DNA of 6,470 nt, from contig CAZMUD010000062.1 of the NCBI GenBank assembly GCA_964569715.1, positions 1 to 6,470 of the forward strand. The letters are read 5' to 3'. Position numbers and translations under genes: made by a program. This document shows positions 5,376-6,470 of the stretch, piece after piece. The number at the start of each line of letters is the position of its first letter. The stretch's first letter is position 1. Below the pieces are notes generated by a model. It was not told the origin of the DNA, made no database searches, and was given only the letters and a program-made list of their open reading frames with translations. Source of the DNA: CAZMUD01 sp964569715. GTDB lineage: Bacteria > Chloroflexota > Dehalococcoidia > Dehalococcoidales > UBA2162.

Positions 5376-6419
5376 TTATGGTACTGGGCCGTACTCATCA
5401 AGAGCAGTCTTAATCTTATTATAGGCATCATCGGTAACCCAGGTCTTCCACCGCTCCTCGTTGTTTCTCAGGTACCAGACACCCACCTTATTCCAGTCCT
5501 CTACTTCGTTTTCCTTTGCCCAGGCGGCAGCCTTGTTGGTAAGTTCCAGTCCTATGTTCATCTTTTCGAATAGGGCAACCGCTTCAGGTGCCATGTCACG
5601 AAGGCCTGACCAGACAGCGTTAATGGGAGACAAAGCCTCATAAGCACAGGCCTCATCAAGTGGCCGCAGGCTCTCGTCCTCAAGGGCAGCCTGGATATTG
5701 TCCCAGACCTCAGAGTCGAACTCTGGCTCTTCCAGGATGTACCAGTCGTACATCCCCATAAGAGCAGTGGGCGCCCAGTAGTAACCGAAGACCGGGTCGT
5801 GCTTCTTCTGCGCCCCGGCCAGGGCTGCCTCCAGAGCTCCGGCGCTAGGTTCAATAATGTTATAGTATTCGGTCAGCCCGTAAGCCTCCAGTTTTACCCT
5901 GTTGGTCATCTGGCACTGCCACCCGATGGGGCAGTTAACGAATAATCCCTTGGTGGGGTCCTCGGGGTCCTTGAAAAGCTCCCAGTGCTCCTTCATATCT
6001 TCAACGGTATTGATGTTGTATTCCTCATGGACCCACGTGGGTATGCACCAAAACGAGGGGCACGGTTCCATAGTAGGCCCAAGGTTTTCGATTTCCCCAT
6101 TGGCTATCGCCTCGTTGTACCAGTCAAGGTAGTACCACCACCAACAGTCCAACCAGACTTTAATGTCGCCCTGGGACAAAGAGACCTGGGTAACGGCTAC
6201 ACTCAAGGAAACGTCCTCCACAGGGTAACCGTAGCCCTCCTCGAGGATAATTTTGGCGAGGGCGTTACCGAGCCAGACACTCTCATACTCAGTATTAGAG
6301 AATTTGATAGTGGGTTTCTCCTTCTCAGTCTCTGCACACCCTGCAACCAGCGTAGCTATCATCACTAGTACGGTGAACAGTAATAGCCAGCGTTTCCATT
6401 GAAATTTAATAGTACGCAA
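5376..6419 (-). CDS. Glycine betaine/proline-type (OpuAC family) ABC transporter substrate-binding lipoprotein
   Basis: This 347-residue protein is an extracytoplasmic solute receptor. It has a basic N terminus (K5, K9, R10), a hydrophobic stretch (about 11-26) and a lipobox LVAGC with C28 as the lipidated residue, so the mature protein should be membrane-anchored on the outside. The body matches the OpuAC/ProX family: TIKFSNTEYES at the mature N terminus, VWLDCWWWYYLDWY (88-101), GPTMEPCPSFWCIP, FVNCPIGWQC (160-169), and FGYYWAPTALMGMYDWYILEEP (211-232). The many aromatics fit a cage for a quaternary ammonium ligand such as glycine betaine or choline, although the ligand is not proven. Besides C28 there are six cysteines (92, 120, 125, 163, 169, 258), possibly forming disulfides. 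The start is TTG, supported by AGGAGGT eight bases upstream. No permease or ATPase gene lies downstream; partners may be beyond the right edge or elsewhere. Confidence 0.92.
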   Translation of the reverse strand: MRTIKFQWKRWLLLFTVLVMIATLVAGCAETEKEKPTIKFSNTEYESVWLGNALAKIILEEGYGYPVEDVSLSVAVTQVSLSQGDIKVWLDCWWWYYLDWYNEAIANGEIENLGPTMEPCPSFWCIPTWVHEEYNINTVEDMKEHWELFKDPEDPTKGLFVNCPIGWQCQMTNRVKLEAYGLTEYYNIIEPSAGALEAALAGAQKKHDPVFGYYWAPTALMGMYDWYILEEPEFDSEVWDNIQAALEDESLRPLDEACAYEALSPINAVWSGLRDMAPEAVALFEKMNIGLELTNKAAAWAKENEVEDWNKVGVWYLRNNEERWKTWVTDDAYNKIKTALDEYGPVP

Positions 6420-6427
6420 AATAAGTC

Positions 6428-6434
6428 ACCTCCT
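6428..6434 (-). promoter_or_regulatory. Strong ribosome binding site fixing a TTG start for the binding lipoprotein
   Basis: On the minus strand this reads AGGAGGT, continuing as GA, a near-perfect complement to the 16S rRNA tail. It lies 8 bases before the TTG at 6419-6417. An ATG about 25 bases further upstream is out of frame and quickly meets a stop. A possible -10 box (TATAAA, minus strand, 6456-6451) lies upstream, but any -35 box would be off the window. Confidence 0.75.
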
Positions 6435-6470
6435 ATCTTTCCATGCTTGTTTTATATTCCCCCAGGCGGT

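Noticed and set aside
5558..6368. Open frames on both strands within the OpuAC-type gene (98, 76 and 127 codons)
   Set aside because: They overlap a clearly conserved lipoprotein gene, and their translations look like out-of-frame products.

Overview
The window reads as bacterial chromosomal DNA of moderate GC, most likely from an uncultivated anaerobe. A Chloroflexota (Dehalococcoidia-like) origin is my best guess from the gene mix: QueH instead of QueG, an RNase J-like beta-CASP protein, a betaine-type binding lipoprotein and a phosphotriesterase-family hydrolase. This guess is an inference and not a proof. Genes are dense, Shine-Dalgarno sites are clear, and GTG/TTG starts are common. I see no insertion sequence, phage gene, CRISPR array or toxin-antitoxin pair.

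Layout, + strand (1-3509): the 3' part of a tRNA-Gly(GCC) gene with encoded CCA; a 172-base spacer with a hairpin; a complete phosphotriesterase-like amidohydrolase (228-1172); queA (1246-2292); a MtnX-like HAD phosphatase (2335-2982, TTG start preferred); and queH (2982-3509), whose GTG start shares one base with the preceding stop codon. Layout, - strand (3513-6419): an RNase J-like beta-CASP metallo-beta-lactamase protein that meets queH tail to tail with 3 bases between them; a 255-base gap holding a decayed fragment of an ADP-forming acyl-CoA synthetase; and a glycine-betaine/OpuAC-type substrate-binding lipoprotein with a TTG start.

How the genes work together: QueA and QueH are the last two enzymes of queuosine synthesis on tRNA. 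QueA builds epoxyqueuosine on preQ1-tRNA and QueH reduces it to queuosine. The HAD phosphatase lies between them and is coupled to queH, so a link to queuosine or to the by-products of the QueA reaction is a fair hypothesis, though unproven. The phosphotriesterase-like gene lies upstream on the same strand but has no clear pathway link. The two - strand genes look independent of the queuosine cluster: one is probably an RNA-processing nuclease, the other a solute-uptake receptor whose partner permease and ATPase are not in the window.

Most worth a second look: the acyl-CoA synthetase relic at about 5205-5352, the queA-HAD-queH arrangement, the roughly 60-residue insertion in the metallo-beta-lactamase domain of the RNase J-like protein, and three start codons that differ from the longest-ORF reading or are non-ATG. 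I did not find a convincing wholly new system.
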